A stretch of 64,000 bases of DNA from contig NC_066579.1 in assembly GCF_024323335.1 (NCBI RefSeq), positions 53,526,771-53,590,770 of the forward strand, in the 5' to 3' direction. The translations under genes were made by a program, and so were the position numbers. Shown piece after piece: positions 61,700 to 64,000 of this stretch. The notes under the pieces are model-generated. The model searched no databases. It was not told the DNA's origin and saw only the letters and a program-made list of their open reading frames with translations. Within the stretch, counting starts at the first letter, position 1. Each line of letters starts with the position of its first letter. The DNA comes from Lathyrus oleraceus (taxonomy: Eukaryota > Streptophyta > Magnoliopsida > Fabales > Fabaceae).

Positions 61700-64000
61700 A
61701 TGGACTCTGGGAAACTGATCGGATTCGTTGGATTGGATGAATTAGGATTACAGATCGCGTCCTCGCTTCTCCGCCATGGCTACGCTGTTCAAGCTTTCGA
61801 GGTTTCTTCTCTCTCTCTCTCTACGCTCAACGGAGAAAAGTATACCTAACTTCATGGCATATATAATGTGTCTTCAATTTAAGCTTCATAAAAATATACG
61901 TAACTTCAGTGCTTTTATCATGTACTGTTGTTTTCATAATATCATATACATATAACATTAAATTGAAAGTTTAATAAAAAAAATTCATAAGTCATAATAT
62001 CATATTTATAAGCTCAAAAAGTTGACATACACACACACTGAAAATTGCTCACACATCCAACTTGATACTATTTTTTGAGATGCTACTTGAAGAAGTTTAG
62101 CTAAGTAGTTTATAGATTTTTATTTTTTCTCTCCATTTTGATCCTTTTTTTTTTTGTTTTATTAATTCTTTATCCAAGAACTTGAAGTAAAACGAAACTC
62201 TTAATAGTTTCCCTAAATATCTGGGCACAACCTTATAATTGAAATTAAATTTTCTGTAGATAAGTGATCCCATCGTAATAGAACTTGTCAAGATTGGAGG
62301 AATTAGATGTGCAAGCCCTTCGGAAGCAGGGAAAGGTAGTTGTTATTTCAGCTATATTGTTTAACTTTTTCATAGACCAAAGTTATCCTTTACTGTTTTT
62401 AACAACCTTTGTCCTGGTTTGTTGCATTAGGCCATTTAAATTGAGTTTAATTCAACAATGCATATCTTTTTCTCACTTGCAGGGGTAGCAGCTTTAGTTG
62501 TCCTTATATCTCACACAGATCAGATTCATGATCTGATTTTCGGGGATGAGGGTGCTTTAAAAGGTTTATACGGAGCCTTGTCACATTAGACATTATTTAT
62601 TTTTTAAGGATCTTGATTCATTTAAATATTTCATTTTTTGAATTTGCAGGTCTAAAACAAGATACAGTTCTTATTCTTTGTTCAACCATACTACCATCAG
62701 CTCTCCATAAACTGGAGAAAGATTTGCAAGGTAACACGCACCTTCTATGTTTTTGGCGAACTAAATTGCTTGATTCTTTGTAAAAGGAGTTCCTAACAAA
62801 TGATGCTTATTCCTCTGCATTCAGAATGCATAACTAGCCCTTTGATCATTTTAGCAGTTCTCAAGTTAGTTGAACATTTGAGGATATGGTATGAAGCTAT
62901 CGGAATTTTTGGGGTCAATGACTCAATATGATGCATCTGTTAATACTGCGTTATGTTTCCTACAGCTTAAGTCCAACCACATCAAGGTCTACAACCAAAA
63001 GCCCAAATTTTCAGGGCCTGGAAAATAGGAAAAGTGGGAAGAGTTAGTTACAAAGAGAGAAGGTGGTAACGAACTGAGTCTGTTACATAAGGTGGGAATG
63101 AATAATCTGTGAAGGGCATGAGAAGGTTTACGTTTGTAATTGGGAGTCTAGAGGGCAAACTCTGAGTTGAGAACTTTGGAATTCCTTACCAGTACCACCT
63201 TCTCTAATATATCAACTAAAACTATTGCACGCTAAATTTACATGTATTTTGGAATGATAGCTTCAAACTTATGATTATTTGGGAATTCAGTGATAGTGGG
63301 TTACTGCTCAAAAGTAACCGTTTTCGTTTATCCTGTAGAATTTCAGAAGATGGCCTATGTTGTTGATGCATATGCCTCTTATGGGAGGTCTGATGCCTTG
63401 AATGGAAAAGTCACTGTGAGTTATTGTCTTATATTTATAACATGTTGCAAGTCTTGTTAGCTAAGAATAAAGTTCCTGATTTTGGTCAACTGCTTAATCA
63501 TCCTATCTTGCATCGGTTATTGCTGCCTGTGCTACATAGATTGTATCATCTGGAAGATCAGATGCCATTGCAAGAGTACGGCCTCTTCTTTCAGGTAAAG
63601 TTTTGAGACCTGTTTGGATATACAACACGCAAATATGATATGCCATAAAAGTAAGTATCTTTTTTCCCCATCATGCTAGTTAATATTTGCTTTTTGTTGA
63701 CAGCAATGTGTGAAAAGCTGTTCACTTTTGAGGGTGAAATAGGTGGTGGCAGGTGCATATTCCTTCTTGCCCTTGCTAACCCCAATTTTTTCATTATGTA
63801 AAATCTTTAAATGCCCTAGTTCTATATATCCATGCCTTGCAGAGCCCCCCACCCCTAAAACAATATTGCAAAATAACATGCCTCGTGATTTACTTAAATA
63901 GTAATCCTAAGTTACTACAAAAAAGTTACTGTTTACCATATTGTGTTCTATTCGGTGTTTTTAATTTAAAAATATTTACCACTCTTTCATTGCAGTAAGG
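61700..64000 (+). CDS. N-terminal part of a plant L-threonate/3-hydroxyisobutyrate dehydrogenase-like, ketose-bisphosphate aldolase family protein (partial)
   Basis: Eight exons are visible with GT/AG sites and consistent phase: 61700-61801, 62260-62335, 62483-62563, 62650-62730, 63339-63415, 63540-63594, 63704-63752 and 63996 to beyond the window; about 175 residues. The product begins MDSGKLIGFVGLDELG, an N-terminal Rossmann fold of the beta-hydroxyacid dehydrogenase type. It continues with SHTDQIHDLIFGDEG, VLILCSTILPS and LFTFEGEIGGG just before the window end. In plants this sequence type belongs to a large (about 1,370-aa) fusion of two dehydrogenase modules, a four-carbon sugar-acid kinase-like domain and a class II aldolase (family knowledge). 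Those later domains lie outside the window. Odd: the middle glycine of the GxGxxG nucleotide loop is Asp13, so this first module may not bind NAD(P) normally. The start is the first Met after the leader. All exons are open, so the gene is probably functional. Confidence 0.85.

Overview
The window is nuclear DNA from a large-genome flowering plant, most likely a legume of the pea/vetch group. The evidence is the dominance of Tat/Ogre-type and Tekay-type Ty3 LTR retrotransposons, a CACTA DNA transposon with AGAGGGCGCTT subterminal motifs, LINE remnants and long (AT)n tracts, with only one host gene, at the right edge. The species cannot be fixed from sequence alone.

Layout. 1-5775: 3' part of a Tat/Ogre-like retrotransposon (RNase H plus integrase, long 3' non-coding region with an array of stem-loops and 143-bp tandem repeats, polypurine tract, 1945-bp 3' LTR). 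5776-7462: AT-rich, nothing recognised. 7466-27345: a CACTA transposon (TSD CTT) carrying a broken Ulp1-protease gene. Nested in its last intron is a tandem Tekay-type retrotransposon, LTR-INT-LTR-INT-LTR (11640-26487, TSD ATAAT), with two full-length 1456-codon polyprotein ORFs. 27349-29284: degenerate tandem repeats and the 3' end of an old Tat-like LTR. 29284-34068: decayed Tekay-type pol and its 3' LTR. About 34230-35060: a protease-region remnant and 80-bp tandem repeats. 35257-55552: a young, internally deleted Ogre derivative (TSD ACCTT) with two 6.63-kb LTRs. 55700-57300: decayed minus-strand gag-like gene. 57300-61560: AT-rich DNA with two (AT)n tracts and a minus-strand LINE remnant. 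61700-64000: the first eight exons of a host gene whose product starts with an L-threonate/3-hydroxyisobutyrate dehydrogenase-like module, typical of the plant multidomain ketose-bisphosphate-aldolase-family protein.

History readable from nesting: the CACTA element entered older repeat DNA; a Tekay element then landed in the final intron of its protease gene and was duplicated by unequal crossing-over between LTRs. The middle LTR is a mosaic of the two outer ones, which shows this directly. Independently, a non-autonomous Ogre derivative inserted recently, presumably mobilised in trans.

The most unusual signal is an array of seven stem-loops just 3' of the integrase region in two different Tat/Ogre elements. 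Their stems differ in sequence but keep base pairing, and each is followed by GGCAAAA.
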